From contig JAAEMR010000048.1 in the NCBI GenBank assembly GCA_024225395.1, positions 16,525-80,524 of the forward strand: a DNA stretch of 64,000 bases, read 5' to 3'. The position numbers were made by a program, and so were the translations under genes. Each line of letters begins with the position of its first letter. The first letter of the stretch is position 1. The notes below the pieces were generated by a model. That model searched no databases and had not been told where the DNA came from. It saw nothing but the letters and a program-made list of their open reading frames with translations. Source of the DNA: Gammaproteobacteria bacterium (GTDB lineage Bacteria; Pseudomonadota; Gammaproteobacteria; GCA-001735895). Positions 8,999 to 18,894 of this stretch are shown here, piece by piece.

Positions 8999-9880
8999 TT
9001 ATTTTTCCTCCGAGAACAATGCGTCTAAGTTTTGTTCATAACTATGGTAATCAAGGTATTCATACAGATCAGCACGGGTTTGCATGGTGTCAACAACATT
9101 TTGCTGGGTACCATCGGCAATCAGGCTTTGATACACCTTAAGTGCTGCGGCATTTGCAGCGCGGAATGCAGACAGTGGGTAAAGAGCAATATCGACACCA
9201 GCTGAAGCCAGCTGTTCGGTAGTGAATAGGGGAGTTGAGCCGAACTCGGTAATATTGGCCAGAACTGGCACCTTAACCGCATCGACAAAATGCTGATACA
9301 TTTCCAGTTCTGTCATCGCTTCGGGAAAAATCATATCGGCACCGGCTTCAACACAGGCACCGGCCCGGTCTATTGCGGATTGAAGGCCTTCTACAGCGAG
9401 TGCATCGGTGCGCGCCATGATGACAAAATCAGGGTCTGTTTTGGCATCTACAGCGGCCTTGATTCGATCAACCATTTCGTCAAGTGGGACTATGGCTTTA
9501 TTGGGACGATGCCCACAGCGTTTCTGTTGAACCTGGTCTTCCATATGCACGGCGGCTGCACCCATTTTAGTCATAGATTTTATACAACGGGCGATATTGA
9601 AAGCACCGCCCCAGCCGGTATCAATATCAACCAGTACGGGTAAATCGGAAACATCGGTAATGCGGCGTAAATCGGTCAGCACATCTTCCATCGTGGTGAT
9701 ACCTAGATCGGGGATTCCGCAGGAACCGGCAGCTACTCCACCACCGGAAATATACAGTGATTTAAAGCCGCTAGCCTGTGCCAGGCGAGCGTGATAGGCA
9801 TTGATCGCGCCTACGCACTGTAATGGCTGTTCAGATTTGACCAGCTCTCGAAAGACTTTGCCTGGAGATGTCAGACTCAT
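8999..9880 (-). CDS. prpB: 2-methylisocitrate lyase PrpB
   Basis: This 293-residue member of the PEP mutase/isocitrate lyase superfamily cleaves 2-methylisocitrate to pyruvate and succinate. The catalytic KRCGH loop lies near residue 121 and [15 protein letters not shown] near 85, followed by [10 protein letters not shown]. It is much shorter than the isocitrate lyase at 26 kb, as expected. It is the first gene of the minus-strand prp operon, with a GGAG ribosome site about 8 nt before the ATG. The usual adjacent regulator gene (PrpR or a GntR-type) is not in this window. Confidence 0.95.
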   Translation of the reverse strand: MSLTSPGKVFRELVKSEQPLQCVGAINAYHARLAQASGFKSLYISGGGVAAGSCGIPDLGITTMEDVLTDLRRITDVSDLPVLVDIDTGWGGAFNIARCIKSMTKMGAAAVHMEDQVQQKRCGHRPNKAIVPLDEMVDRIKAAVDAKTDPDFVIMARTDALAVEGLQSAIDRAGACVEAGADMIFPEAMTELEMYQHFVDAVKVPVLANITEFGSTPLFTTEQLASAGVDIALYPLSAFRAANAAALKVYQSLIADGTQQNVVDTMQTRADLYEYLDYHSYEQNLDALFSEEK

Positions 9881-10147
9881 AAATAAACTCCAAAGTGAGG
9901 TAAATAATGAAAACTATCATAACGCTGAAATAAAACAAATATTGGATAGTATTCCAATAGTAAGCATTTAAAAGTTCGTGTTTATTCGCTCAGGTTTAAC
10001 GCTCTGATAGATGCTGTTGTACTCTTCAATGTGTTTTCTATGCCATGATCTGGCTTTGACAGGGAAAGGTTTTTTTTCTTACAGGAACAGGTAGTTAAGC
10101 CAGAATTGTCTGACCAGCTGGTCAATTTATCAGGCTTGTAGCTCTCT
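9881..10147. promoter_or_regulatory. Upstream region of prpB with candidate operator
   Basis: This 267-base stretch has no gene. It must hold the promoter for prpBC-acnD-prpF. A palindrome ATTGGA-N6-TCCAAT lies at 9941-9958, about 60 nt before the prpB start. It overlaps a possible -35 (TTGGAA) with a possible -10 (TTTATT) 17 nt further on the minus strand. An operator for a GntR- or LysR-type regulator is plausible, but the regulator is unknown. Nothing recognisable was seen in 9970-10147. Confidence 0.35.
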
Positions 10148-10543
10148 ATGACAAGTGAATCAAGTCGACTAAATTATCCTGATGAAACAGCATTACGTGG
10201 TTTTAATCAATTAGCAAAAGGAGAAGGCTGTTATGTATATAGCAATCAACCAGACATCAATGATTTCTGCAGCAATAGTAATAGATTCTCTCCGTATTCT
10301 TTAAGCGCATCATCAGTAGTGCTTGCTCTATCTGGATGTTCTGGTATTCAAATATCATATTATGATGCGACTAGTTATACTCAGTTAACCGGCCTTAAAG
10401 CTGAAACAACTTTGCTGGTTGAAAGTTTTGATACAAAGCCAGTCAATGAAAATAAGGATAAAATAGAAAAAGTAATACTTTATCTGAGAAAATCATATGA
10501 GTATGACCCTGAGAAAGGGGAGCCAGAGAGTGACACTGGATAA
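10148..10543 (+). pseudogene. Chimeric reading frame ending in a truncated lipoprotein-like segment
   Basis: The frame encodes 131 residues. The first half (to about residue 48) has low complexity and resembles no family I know. The second half begins with a lipoprotein-like signal end, ASSVVLALSGCSGIQ, where LSGC would be a lipobox. It continues YYDATSYTQLTGLKAET and KIEKVILYLRKSYEYDPEKG, like small proteobacterial outer-membrane lipoproteins with a YYD.TSY..LT.LK motif. There is no good Met or charged n-region just before the lipobox, and the tail stops early. I read it as a decayed lipoprotein gene with an accidental upstream extension. A live but odd gene cannot be excluded. Confidence 0.4.
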
Positions 10544-10562
10544 ATACAAAAATTTGTAGGGT

Positions 10563-11888
10563 TTATGGTCGAGCTATCCCCAGTTTTTGTCGTCGTTCCC
10601 ACAGGTTTTTTCGACTGATTCCGAGCCTTGCGGATAACTCGGTTTCATTCAGTCGTTGCTGATGTTCGATAACGAACTCGACAAAGTATTCATCCATAGA
10701 AAGCTCGGGAGTTTTGATATTCGAGCTTTTACTGTTTTCGGTTCGCTGAAGTCCAAGATTCTGTGCAGTAATAATTTCATCGTTGCTTAAAATAATGGAT
10801 CTTTCAATAATATTTTCCAGTTCTCGTACATTTCCGGGCCAGTGGTATGCTTTTAATAATTTGATAGCTCCTTCGTCAAAACTAAAATTAGATCGTTGAA
10901 ACCGTGTGGAAATAGTATGTAGCATTTGCTCTGCCAGCTCTAAAATATCATCTGTTCTATGACGAAGTGGTGGCAGGGTTATTTCCATGACATTTAATCG
11001 ATAATATAAATCTTCGCGAAATTTTTTCTGCTCAACCATGTCGAGTAAATTTCTATGGGTCGCAGCGATCAGCCGGATATCGACATATTGCATTTTATTA
11101 GACCCAACCCGGCGTATTTCTCCCTCCTGTAGAACCCGAAGTAACTGTGACTGGGCTTCCAGTGATAACTCTCCAATTTCATCTAAAAATAAAGTTCCAG
11201 AGTCAGCTGCAGCTATTAAACCCTTGCTGCTTTTTAATGCGCCGGTAAAAGCTCCTTTTTCGTGACCGAATAATTCTGATTCAATCAGGTTTTCAGGTAT
11301 GGATGCGCAATTGATGCTAATCAGTGCTTTATCGGCGCGTAGGCTTTGTGCGTGTATAGCCCTGGCAGTGAGTTCTTTTCCAGTCCCTGTTTCTCCTAAA
11401 ATTAATACGCTGGTATCAGTTTGAGCAACCCGCTGTATTCGATCTTTCACCTGTAAAATAGGGTCGCTTTTTCCCATTAAATTCTTAATAGGGTGAATAT
11501 TTTCCAGCTCTCTTTTAAGTACTATATTTTGATATTCAAGTTGTTGATTTTTTAATAAGCGTTTAATGGTTAAAACCATTTCATCATGGTTGTAAGGTTT
11601 GGCAATATAATCGGCTGCCCCCTGCTTCATAGCATCGACAGCTGACTGTACAGATGAGTAACTGGTCATGATTAAAACCGGTACAGGTTTGGCGAGTCCA
11701 ATTAATGCGGTGCCTTCTGCACCTGGTAAACGTATATCAGCAATGATTAGATCAAAACCTTCCAGGCCTTCCTTTTCGGCTTCATCGACCGATCCTGCCG
11801 TGGTGACAGAAAATCCATTCCTGGTGAGTAGTCTTGATAAGCTGACTCGTATTATTTTTTCGTCTTCTACGATTAGAATTTCATGCAT
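10563..11888 (-). CDS. cbrB: Sigma-54-dependent response regulator, CbrB/NtrC type
   Basis: This 441-residue protein has a receiver domain (1-115, phospho-acceptor Asp in DLIIADIRLPG near 53), an AAA+ sigma-54 activation domain (about 140-370) and a Fis-type helix-turn-helix at the C-terminus (ETELSARLGISRKNLWERR). The AAA+ domain has GETGTGKE (Walker A), ESELFGHEKGAFTGA (the loop that contacts sigma-54), DEIGELS (Walker B) and the arginine-finger region. It starts 4 nt after the sensor kinase gene and is clearly its partner. In Pseudomonas, CbrB activates genes for poor carbon and nitrogen sources at sigma-54 promoters; a matching promoter lies at 15.1 kb. Confidence 0.88.
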   Translation of the reverse strand: MHEILIVEDEKIIRVSLSRLLTRNGFSVTTAGSVDEAEKEGLEGFDLIIADIRLPGAEGTALIGLAKPVPVLIMTSYSSVQSAVDAMKQGAADYIAKPYNHDEMVLTIKRLLKNQQLEYQNIVLKRELENIHPIKNLMGKSDPILQVKDRIQRVAQTDTSVLILGETGTGKELTARAIHAQSLRADKALISINCASIPENLIESELFGHEKGAFTGALKSSKGLIAAADSGTLFLDEIGELSLEAQSQLLRVLQEGEIRRVGSNKMQYVDIRLIAATHRNLLDMVEQKKFREDLYYRLNVMEITLPPLRHRTDDILELAEQMLHTISTRFQRSNFSFDEGAIKLLKAYHWPGNVRELENIIERSIILSNDEIITAQNLGLQRTENSKSSNIKTPELSMDEYFVEFVIEHQQRLNETELSARLGISRKNLWERRQKLGIARP

Positions 11889-11892
11889 AAGA

Positions 11893-14829
11893 TTAAATAT
11901 TTAATGTATTTCCAGGTTTAGTTAAACGAATAGTGACTTGTGTACCTTTATTTAACTGGCTGTTAATTTCGATATTACCATCATGTTCTTTAATGATGTT
12001 GTAAGCCAGAGACAGTCCCAGTCCTGTGCCCTCCCCTGCCTGTTTGGTGGTGAAGAAAGGATCGAAAATCTTATCAAGAATATTTTCATTGATACCAGAG
12101 CCTGAATCGTTAACGGTTAATTCGATCATGTTATTTTTCTCGGTAGCATTGATAGTAACTTCATCCCCTTCAGTGGATGCGTCACTGGCATTGGTTAAAA
12201 CGATGACCAGTACCTGTAATAGCTTTTGGTGATCACCCGATAGAGTCAGTTCTTCAGGACAGTTATTTATGAAATGTATTTGTTTCCCTTTATGGCTCAA
12301 TGAAACCAGCCTTAATGATTCCTTGATCATTTTTCGGAGTTCTACGGTTTCTGGAGAATGTCCTATTTCTGCCCCTACATGGCTGTAGCTAAGCAGGGAG
12401 TGAACGATGGTAGAGATACGGTTGGTTAAATTTAAGATGTCATCAATACTTTCTTTTTGTAGTTTGATGTCGTCAGGTATTGCCTGCATATCCTGAGCAA
12501 GACAGGCAATACCAGTGACCGGATTACCTATTTCGTGAGCAACACCGGTTGCTAGTCTGCCTATTGAAGCGAGTCGTTCACTGTGGGCAAGTTCGCTTTC
12601 CAGCTGGTGAATTTCTGAATGATCCTGTAGTAATACCACAAAACCATGTTGTTCATTTTCAGCCAGACCGCTGACATCAGATTTAAATAAATTTAGTATG
12701 CTTATCTGGTCGTCAAGATTTATCCTGCTCGACCTTAGGACAGCTTTGTCACCTTTAAGAAAATTGAGTATCAACCTGGACCAGGGAGAAGTTAGTCGGC
12801 TTATGTCTTTTCCTATCATCGACTGTTCTGTTGCTCCGGTAAGTTTTTCCATCGCTTTGTTCCAGCTAACGACCTGGTATTCCAGGCTGATGGTAACTGC
12901 TGCAAGTGGAAGATCATGTAATACCTGGCGATGGAAACGACGTAGGGAATCCAGTTCCCCGGATATCTCTTTTAATTCAAGACGTGAATCCTGTAAACTT
13001 TTTTCTACAAATTGAATAGTATCTGCAATCGCCACTTTAGCTGAGGTATCTACCTCCAGTTGTTCATTCACCACCATGCCGGCTAATACCGGGCCAATTA
13101 ATCCTGACAGGTTGTGTCTGATTTGAACGCGCAAACTTGCGAAGTCACTTCTATCCAGTTCAGCTTCATTCAATTTGAGGTCGGATATGGCCAGCTTGAT
13201 TTCTTTGGCGGCTGTTTCGGAACCTATGGTTTCTGCCAGGCCTGACTCAAATTCATTGATTGTGGATGCGACAGGGATGGCATGTGTCGGGCCTTGATTA
13301 TTATTGCAGCAGGCAGTTGCGGCTTTTCTTTCATCTTCGGTTTGTGGCCAGAGAATAGATGCACCGATAAAAAATATTGAATTTAACAGTAAAGTCCAGA
13401 AAGCACTGTCGGTGGATGACATCGGTATCATGATGTTTTCAAGAGGAGAGTTGACAAGCCAGCCGGCTTTTGAAAACAGTGGCAGGATTAATGTAATGAC
13501 CCATAGCAATGCACCAACAATCAGGCCGCTGACAAAACCTTGCCGGCTGGCTTTGTTCCAGTACAGTAAACCAAATATTCCAGGTAGAAACTGTGCGACA
13601 GCAACGAATGAAATCAAACCGAGATCGGTTAATTCCTGATGCGTTTGTAAAAACAGGTAAAAGGCATATCCGGCAAGAATGATTAACAAAATTAAAATTC
13701 TTTTGCCCCAGATGAGCAGGCTGTAAAGATCCACACCCTGCTGTTTATGCTTGGGCAGGCTGACGGGTAATAACAGGTGGTTCATGCACATGGAGGCCAG
13801 TGCAATCGTAGTCACGATGATCATTGCGCTGGCAGCAGATATTCCACCTATAAAAATAAAAATGGGCAGGATAGCGGACTGGCTTTGCATCGATACACCC
13901 AGCACGAAAAGATCCGGTCCATAACTGAGGTCCATTGATTGCCCAGCCCATAAAATGGGTGGAATGGATATATTCAGCAGTAACAGAAAAAGCGGAAATG
14001 CCCAGCTGGCATAATTCAAATTTGATGTTTTGATATTTTCGACAAATATCATGTGAAATTGACGTGGCAATAAAAAGGCGGCAGAAAAAGAAAGTAATAA
14101 CATCATGGCCCAGGGTCCATCGTGGATAGGTTGCATCAGTGCTTTGGTGGCTTCGGTATTATTTTCCAGCCAGCTTGAAAACCCACTGAAACCATTGAAG
14201 GTTCCAAAGACGGCGTACAGGCCAACGGTCATTAAAGCCACCAGTTTGACCAGTGATTCAAAGGCGATGGCGATGACCAGGCCCTCGTGTTTTTCCCGGG
14301 GGGTTATATGTCTTGCACCAAACAAGATAGCAAACAGGGTGATCATCAGGCAAAAACCCAGTGAAATGAAGCCTGACTGGGTTTCGTTGGTTAATATTTG
14401 CAGTGAATCGGTGACGGCCTGTATTTGCAGAGCCATGTAGGGCAACGCACCTGTCAGCATCAACAGGGTAACCAGAATGCCACTGAATGGGCTGTGATAA
14501 CGAAATGCGAGTAAGTCGGCTAATGAGGATAGCTGGTACTCTTTAGTCAGTCTGAGAATGGGTTTGAGTAAAATAGGTGAAGCCATGAATGCGATGGTGA
14601 CACCGAGGTAAACAGCCAGAAAAGTATAACCTTCCCGTTCGGCCAGCCCGACACTTCCATAAAAACTCCAGGACGTTGCGTAAACACCCAGTGACAGTGT
14701 GTAAATGATGGGGTGCTTGACGAGCGATTCGGGCAGCCATTTTTTTTCGGCTGCCGTGGCGATGACGAATAGCAGACCCAGGTACAGTATGCTGATTAAA
14801 AACAGTTGCCAGACTTCAAATCTCATCAC
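11893..14829 (-). CDS. cbrA: Sodium/solute symporter-like sensor histidine kinase, CbrA type
   Basis: This 978-residue fusion protein has about 13 transmembrane helices of the sodium:solute symporter family in its first ~500 residues ([19 protein letters not shown] is typical). A linker and a PAS-like segment ([19 protein letters not shown]) follow. Next come the dimerisation/phosphorylation domain, with His near 764 in [12 protein letters not shown], and an HATPase domain with NDSGSGI and [14 protein letters not shown]. It is the CbrA architecture: a sensor that may also transport. The CrbS acetate-switch kinase has a similar layout, but that one pairs with a LuxR-type regulator, whereas here the partner is NtrC-type. 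It overlaps cbrX by ATGA. Confidence 0.88.
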   Translation of the reverse strand: MMRFEVWQLFLISILYLGLLFVIATAAEKKWLPESLVKHPIIYTLSLGVYATSWSFYGSVGLAEREGYTFLAVYLGVTIAFMASPILLKPILRLTKEYQLSSLADLLAFRYHSPFSGILVTLLMLTGALPYMALQIQAVTDSLQILTNETQSGFISLGFCLMITLFAILFGARHITPREKHEGLVIAIAFESLVKLVALMTVGLYAVFGTFNGFSGFSSWLENNTEATKALMQPIHDGPWAMMLLLSFSAAFLLPRQFHMIFVENIKTSNLNYASWAFPLFLLLLNISIPPILWAGQSMDLSYGPDLFVLGVSMQSQSAILPIFIFIGGISAASAMIIVTTIALASMCMNHLLLPVSLPKHKQQGVDLYSLLIWGKRILILLIILAGYAFYLFLQTHQELTDLGLISFVAVAQFLPGIFGLLYWNKASRQGFVSGLIVGALLWVITLILPLFSKAGWLVNSPLENIMIPMSSTDSAFWTLLLNSIFFIGASILWPQTEDERKAATACCNNNQGPTHAIPVASTINEFESGLAETIGSETAAKEIKLAISDLKLNEAELDRSDFASLRVQIRHNLSGLIGPVLAGMVVNEQLEVDTSAKVAIADTIQFVEKSLQDSRLELKEISGELDSLRRFHRQVLHDLPLAAVTISLEYQVVSWNKAMEKLTGATEQSMIGKDISRLTSPWSRLILNFLKGDKAVLRSSRINLDDQISILNLFKSDVSGLAENEQHGFVVLLQDHSEIHQLESELAHSERLASIGRLATGVAHEIGNPVTGIACLAQDMQAIPDDIKLQKESIDDILNLTNRISTIVHSLLSYSHVGAEIGHSPETVELRKMIKESLRLVSLSHKGKQIHFINNCPEELTLSGDHQKLLQVLVIVLTNASDASTEGDEVTINATEKNNMIELTVNDSGSGINENILDKIFDPFFTTKQAGEGTGLGLSLAYNIIKEHDGNIEINSQLNKGTQVTIRLTKPGNTLNI

Positions 14830-15029
14830 TTATCCAGTGAATCTTTAATATGGCGTTGTAGTAGCCAGGATAAAAAGATAGCCACCGCCCAGGCCAGATA
14901 AGGGCTGAACCAGGGTGCATCCAGGGCTGCCCAGAAGTTACTCATGGGTGACACGAAAATAACGATGATCAGTAACACTGCTATCAGTGTTCTTTCTGTG
15001 CTATTCAAGTGATAGGGTTGTTTGGGCAT
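14826..15029 (-). CDS. cbrX: Small membrane protein upstream of cbrA, CbrX-like
   Basis: This 67-residue protein has two hydrophobic segments (LIAVLLIIVIFVSPMSNFW and FSPYLAWAVAIFLSWLLQ), with charged ends and a short loop between. Its stop overlaps the cbrA start as ATGA, which implies translational coupling. A small hydrophobic gene in exactly this place, cbrX, is known before cbrA in Pseudomonas; the assignment rests on position, size and topology. It may tune CbrA synthesis or membrane insertion. Confidence 0.7.
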   Translation of the reverse strand: MPKQPYHLNSTERTLIAVLLIIVIFVSPMSNFWAALDAPWFSPYLAWAVAIFLSWLLQRHIKDSLDK

Positions 15030-15070
15030 GCTGGAATATGGTTAAAATAATGTGAACTGATCTACATAAA

Positions 15071-15109
15071 TGTTACCAGTGGGAACACCATGTGTTACTC
15101 ATGGTAACA
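15071..15109 (+). promoter_or_regulatory. Tandem palindromic activator sites (candidate CbrB UAS)
   Basis: There are two copies of a TGTTAC-N5-GTAACA palindrome. Site 1 at 15071-15087 is TGTTAC-CAGTG-GGAACA, with one mismatch. Site 2 at 15093-15109 is perfect and sits in a longer 10-bp inverted repeat (CATGTGTTAC/GTAACACATG). The copies start 22 bp apart, about two helical turns, on the same DNA face. They lie about 70-105 bp upstream of the sigma-54 promoter, the normal place for NtrC-family binding. Palindromes of this kind are reported for CbrB and resemble NtrC sites; binding here is inferred. Confidence 0.65.
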
Positions 15110-15174
15110 CATGATCTGTATTTTTGTCAGCATTAGTTAGCTAAACAGTTGATGAAGTGTCATAAAGTAAATTT

Positions 15175-15190
15175 TGGCAGGTAAATTGCT
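15175..15190 (+). promoter_or_regulatory. Sigma-54 (-24/-12) promoter for the ABC transporter operon
   Basis: TGGCAGG-TAAA-TTGCT has GG at 15176-15177 and GC at 15188-15189, exactly 10 nt between them as required, and matches TGGCACG-N4-TTGCW at all but one defined base. Transcription would start near 15201, giving a leader of about 115 nt before the binding-protein gene. It needs an AAA+ activator, and CbrB is encoded next door. Confidence 0.75.
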
Positions 15191-15316
15191 TATAAGCTTA
15201 TGAGTGTTGCGGGTAGCCTTCCAGGGCTATCGGTAAACACAACATGACATTTAAAATAATATGGCAAAGTTTATTCTTGAATAAGTGGATGCCCTACAAA
15301 TCATTAGAGGTCTCAA

Positions 15317-16666
15317 ATGAGTAAAAAAGATAATTCCCAAAATAACAGTAGACGCGACTTTTTAAAGGCATCTGCCGCCACTGGTGCTGTTGCCAGTTCG
15401 CCGATGTTTTTTATGAAAAATGCATATGCAGCAGAAAATTTCAGAAATGCGCCTAAAGGTGGAAGCGTTAAACTTGGTTTTAACGTTCCCCAGACCGGTG
15501 CTTATGCGGACGAGGGTGCAGATGAGCTAAGAGCTTACAAACTGGCTGTTGAACATCTAAATGGTGGCGGTGATGGCGGTATGATGAATACCATGAAGCC
15601 TATGTCACTTAAAGGTAATGGCGTACTGGGTAAGAAAGTAGAATATGTAACGGGTGATACGCAGACTAAATCTGATGCGGCTCGTGCTTCTGCCAAGCGT
15701 ATGATCGAAAAAGACGGTGCACTGATGATTTCTGGTGGTTCATCTTCTGGTGTTGCGATTGCGGTACAGGGTTTATGTCAGGAAATGGGCGTTATCTTCA
15801 TGGCCGGTCTGACTCACTCTAACGATACAACCGGTAAAGACAAGCGTCGTTACGGTTTCCGTCACTTCTTCAATGCAAAAATGTCCGGTTCTGCACTGGG
15901 TCCTGTTCTTAAGAAAGAAATGGGGTCTGACCGTCGTGCTTACCACCTGACAGCCGATTACACATGGGGCTGGACTCAGGAAGAATCAATCAAAGAAACC
16001 ACTGAAGGTCTGGGCTGGAAAACTCATAAAACCGTTAAGACTCCAGTTGGCGCGGGTGACTTCTCACAGTACATCACGCCTATCCTGAATTCTGGTGCTG
16101 ATACGCTGATTCTGAACCACTATGGTAAGGATATGATCAACTCGCTAACACAGGCGGTTCAGTTTGGTCTGCGTGACAAAATGGTTAACGGTAAGCAATT
16201 TGAAATCATTGTTCCATTATATTCACGTCTGATGGCACAGGGTGCGGGTGAAAACCTGAAAGGTATCCTGGGTACAACTAACTGGAACTGGGCATTGAAA
16301 GATGCGGGTTCTCAGGCTTTTGTTAAGTCATTCGGTGCCAAGTATGGTTTTCCTCCTTCAATGGCGGCTCATACCTGTTACGTTCAAACTCTGTTATATG
16401 CCAATGCTTGTGAAATGGCGGGTACTTTTTACCCACCAGAAGTTATTAAAGCACTTGAAGGCTTTAATTTTGACGGAATGGGTAATGGTAAAACTGAATA
16501 CCGTGCAGAAGATCACCAGTGTTTCAAAAATGTACTGGTTGTGCGTGGTAATCAGAACCCAACAAGTCAGTTTGACCTGCTGGAAATCGTTCAGGAAGTT
16601 CCTCGTTCACAGGTTGAGTACGATGCATCAATCTTTGGTGGTGATTTAGGACCTTATAAGGTTTAG
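15317..16666 (+). CDS. ABC transporter substrate-binding protein, Tat-exported, LivK/UrtA-like type
   Basis: This 449-residue periplasmic binding protein has a twin-arginine signal (SRRDFLK, residues 11-17) with likely cleavage after AYA38, so it is exported folded. The mature part is a type I periplasmic fold of the branched-chain amino acid/amide/urea group: VKLGFNVPQTGAYADEGADE, SGGSSSGVAIAVQGLCQE, TADYTWGW and GADTLILNHYGKD. The ligand cannot be read from sequence. It is first in a five-gene operon behind a sigma-54 promoter, with a good ribosome site (AGAGGT). A terminator-like hairpin follows, which would let this protein outnumber the membrane parts. Confidence 0.88.
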   Translation: MSKKDNSQNNSRRDFLKASAATGAVASSPMFFMKNAYAAENFRNAPKGGSVKLGFNVPQTGAYADEGADELRAYKLAVEHLNGGGDGGMMNTMKPMSLKGNGVLGKKVEYVTGDTQTKSDAARASAKRMIEKDGALMISGGSSSGVAIAVQGLCQEMGVIFMAGLTHSNDTTGKDKRRYGFRHFFNAKMSGSALGPVLKKEMGSDRRAYHLTADYTWGWTQEESIKETTEGLGWKTHKTVKTPVGAGDFSQYITPILNSGADTLILNHYGKDMINSLTQAVQFGLRDKMVNGKQFEIIVPLYSRLMAQGAGENLKGILGTTNWNWALKDAGSQAFVKSFGAKYGFPPSMAAHTCYVQTLLYANACEMAGTFYPPEVIKALEGFNFDGMGNGKTEYRAEDHQCFKNVLVVRGNQNPTSQFDLLEIVQEVPRSQVEYDASIFGGDLGPYKV

Positions 16667-16683
16667 AATACCCCGCTTCATCA

Positions 16684-16716
16684 AGCCATACCATCTTTGA
16701 TGGTATGGCTTTTTTT
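16684..16716 (+). terminator. Rho-independent attenuator between binding protein and permease genes
   Basis: A perfect 12-bp stem AGCCATACCATC/GATGGTATGGCT with a 3-nt loop is followed by eight Ts. It lies inside the operon, 18 nt after the binding-protein stop and about 25 nt before the permease start, so it probably acts as a partial terminator. Confidence 0.85.
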
Positions 16717-16741
16717 CATTCTTAACTAGAAGTGACAGCTT

Positions 16742-17758
16742 ATGGATGCAATCCTCATTCAAATTCTTAACGGCCTGGATAAAGGTGGAGCCTATGCGTT
16801 AATCGCACTGGGTCTGACTTTAACCTTTGGTACCCTTGGCGTTGTTAACTTTGCTCACGGTGCATTATTTATGCTGGGTGCATTTTGTGCTGTTTCCATG
16901 CAGCAATTACTGACCATTTCCAAAAAAGTCAAAGATGAAAGTATTACTTTCTTTGATGCTTACAAAGAACAGCCTTACCTTGAAATATGGTGGGGTGACG
17001 CAGGCACGGTCATAATCGATTATGCCGTACCCATTTCAATTTTATTTGCTATTCCCGTGATGTTATTGGTCGGTGTCGTCATGGAGCGAGGCCTGATTAA
17101 ACATTTTTATAAAAGAACTCACGCGGAACAGATTCTGGTGACTTTTGGTCTGGCCATTGTCATACAGGAAATTATCAGAACATTTTATGGTGCAAACCCT
17201 ATTCCTACCCCGGCACCGGATATCGTCTCAGGCAGTGCGGCCGTGGGTGCTGCGCTGGGGTTAAGTGATGCGCTGGTTTATCCCTGGTGGCGTTTGATTT
17301 ACCTGGCATTTTCAGCCGTTATAATTTTTGGTGTTTTTGCATTTTTAAAATACACCACTTTCGGCATGGTGGTGCGTGCCGGTATGTCAGACCGGGAAAC
17401 GGTTAGTCTGCTCGGTATCAACGTAGAGCGACGATTTACCATCGTATTTGGTATTGCAACCATTGTTGCAGGTCTCGCGGGTGTGATGTATGCGCCGATT
17501 CTTCCACCGGATTACCATATGGGCATGGATTTTCTGGTGCTGTCTTTCGTTGTTGTAGTTGTTGGCGGTATGGGCTCTCTGGAAGGCGCGGTGGCCGCAG
17601 GTTTTCTGCTTGGAATTTTACAATCATTTGCTTCGATGAATGAAGTTAAAACAATTCTTCCGGGTATTGATCAGATTATTATTTATCTTGTTGCCGTTGT
17701 TGTTCTGCTGGTCAGACCACGTGGTTTGATGGGGCGTGAAGGGGTGATGGAGGATTGA
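16742..17758 (+). CDS. ABC transporter permease, LivH type
   Basis: This 338-residue integral membrane protein begins [40 protein letters not shown], the classical LivH start, and has about eight helices. The conserved cytoplasmic coupling region near [22 protein letters not shown] contacts the ATPases. An insert of about 40 residues after the second helix ([19 protein letters not shown]) makes it longer than typical LivH (about 290-310). Its stop overlaps the next permease start. Confidence 0.9.
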   Translation: MDAILIQILNGLDKGGAYALIALGLTLTFGTLGVVNFAHGALFMLGAFCAVSMQQLLTISKKVKDESITFFDAYKEQPYLEIWWGDAGTVIIDYAVPISILFAIPVMLLVGVVMERGLIKHFYKRTHAEQILVTFGLAIVIQEIIRTFYGANPIPTPAPDIVSGSAAVGAALGLSDALVYPWWRLIYLAFSAVIIFGVFAFLKYTTFGMVVRAGMSDRETVSLLGINVERRFTIVFGIATIVAGLAGVMYAPILPPDYHMGMDFLVLSFVVVVVGGMGSLEGAVAAGFLLGILQSFASMNEVKTILPGIDQIIIYLVAVVVLLVRPRGLMGREGVMED

Positions 17759-18894
17759 TGATGAATTTATCTTTAAAAAATAACATGGTGGTGATGCTGA
17801 TATTTTCAGCGGTTGTGTTAACAGCCCCACTATGGCTCGACCCCATCGGGGCTAATTACCCCGATCTATTACAGAAATTTGCAATCTTCGGTATTTTTGC
17901 CATTGGTTATAACATCCTGTTTGGTTTGACGGGTTACCTGTCATTTGGACATGCAACATTTCTGGGTGTGGGCTCTTATACGGCAGTATGGAGCTTTAAG
18001 CTGTTTACCATGAACGTGGTTCCTGCCATTATTTTCGCGATAATAATTGCGGGTGTATTTGCTTTAGCCATCGGGTATATCAGTTTGCGTCGTTCTGGTA
18101 TCTACTTTTCTATTCTGACCCTGGCATTTGCGCAGATGTCTTATAGTCTGGCCTACTCGGTATTGACTCCAATTACGAATGGAGAGACAGGGTTGCAACT
18201 TACTATTCAGGACCCTCGTTATTTAGATGCAATGGCAGGTGTAGCGGTAAAAGAAGGTTTGCCATCAACCAATTTATTCGGCCAGTTAATGAGTGGTTAT
18301 TCCGGCTTTTATTTTTGCGCTGTAATGTTAATCATAGGGTTTTATATTTCACTTAAGATATTCCGTTCTCCTTATGGATTGAAACTGATTGCGATCAAAT
18401 CGAATCAGAATCGTATGAATTACACGGGTTTTAATACTCGTCCTTATTTGCTTTCGGCATTTGTCATTTCCGGGATGTATGCAGGGCTTGCCGGGGCTTT
18501 AATGGCTGTTACCGATCCGTTGGCAGGTGCTGAAAGAATGCAGTGGACTGCATCGGGTGAAGTCGTGCTTATGACCATTTTGGGTGGTGTAGGCACCTTG
18601 GTTGGGCCGCTACTCGGTGTCGGCATTATTAAATATTTTGAGAATATATTTTCTGCGCTTAATGAGTCTGCGTTACATGAAGTTTTTAATTTTCTGCCTC
18701 AGGCTTTAGAAAATACCGTGGTAGCGGTAACTCATCATTTCGTTGGAGAAGGCTGGCATTTAACGCTGGGTGCCCTGTTTATGCTGGTGGTTATCTTTTT
18801 GCCAGGTGGTGTTATGGAAGGCGTTACTAATTTAATTGAATTTATTAAAAAGAAGCTGGGTATGAGTGGCGATGAATCAGGAGATACGCTATGA
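17758..18894 (+). CDS. ABC transporter permease, LivM type
   Basis: This 378-residue membrane protein has the LivM signature [27 protein letters not shown] and the coupling loop [23 protein letters not shown]. The ATG at 17758 overlaps the previous stop (TGATG) and another ATG follows at 17761. GGAGG at 17749-17753 is best spaced for 17761, so either may be used; a TTG at 17755 is less likely. The second permease subunit pairs with the LivH-type protein to form the channel. It overlaps the next gene by ATGA. Confidence 0.9.
   Translation: MMNLSLKNNMVVMLIFSAVVLTAPLWLDPIGANYPDLLQKFAIFGIFAIGYNILFGLTGYLSFGHATFLGVGSYTAVWSFKLFTMNVVPAIIFAIIIAGVFALAIGYISLRRSGIYFSILTLAFAQMSYSLAYSVLTPITNGETGLQLTIQDPRYLDAMAGVAVKEGLPSTNLFGQLMSGYSGFYFCAVMLIIGFYISLKIFRSPYGLKLIAIKSNQNRMNYTGFNTRPYLLSAFVISGMYAGLAGALMAVTDPLAGAERMQWTASGEVVLMTILGGVGTLVGPLLGVGIIKYFENIFSALNESALHEVFNFLPQALENTVVAVTHHFVGEGWHLTLGALFMLVVIFLPGGVMEGVTNLIEFIKKKLGMSGDESGDTL

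Noticed and set aside
9881..10147. Search for a PrpR or GntR regulator beside prpB
   Set aside because: No reading frame here encodes a DNA-binding protein; the nearest regulator, CbrB, belongs to the symporter-kinase pair.
11893..14829. Calling the symporter-kinase CrbS (acetate switch)
   Set aside because: CrbS pairs with a LuxR-type regulator. Here the partner is an NtrC-type sigma-54 activator and a CbrX-like gene precedes, so CbrA fits better.
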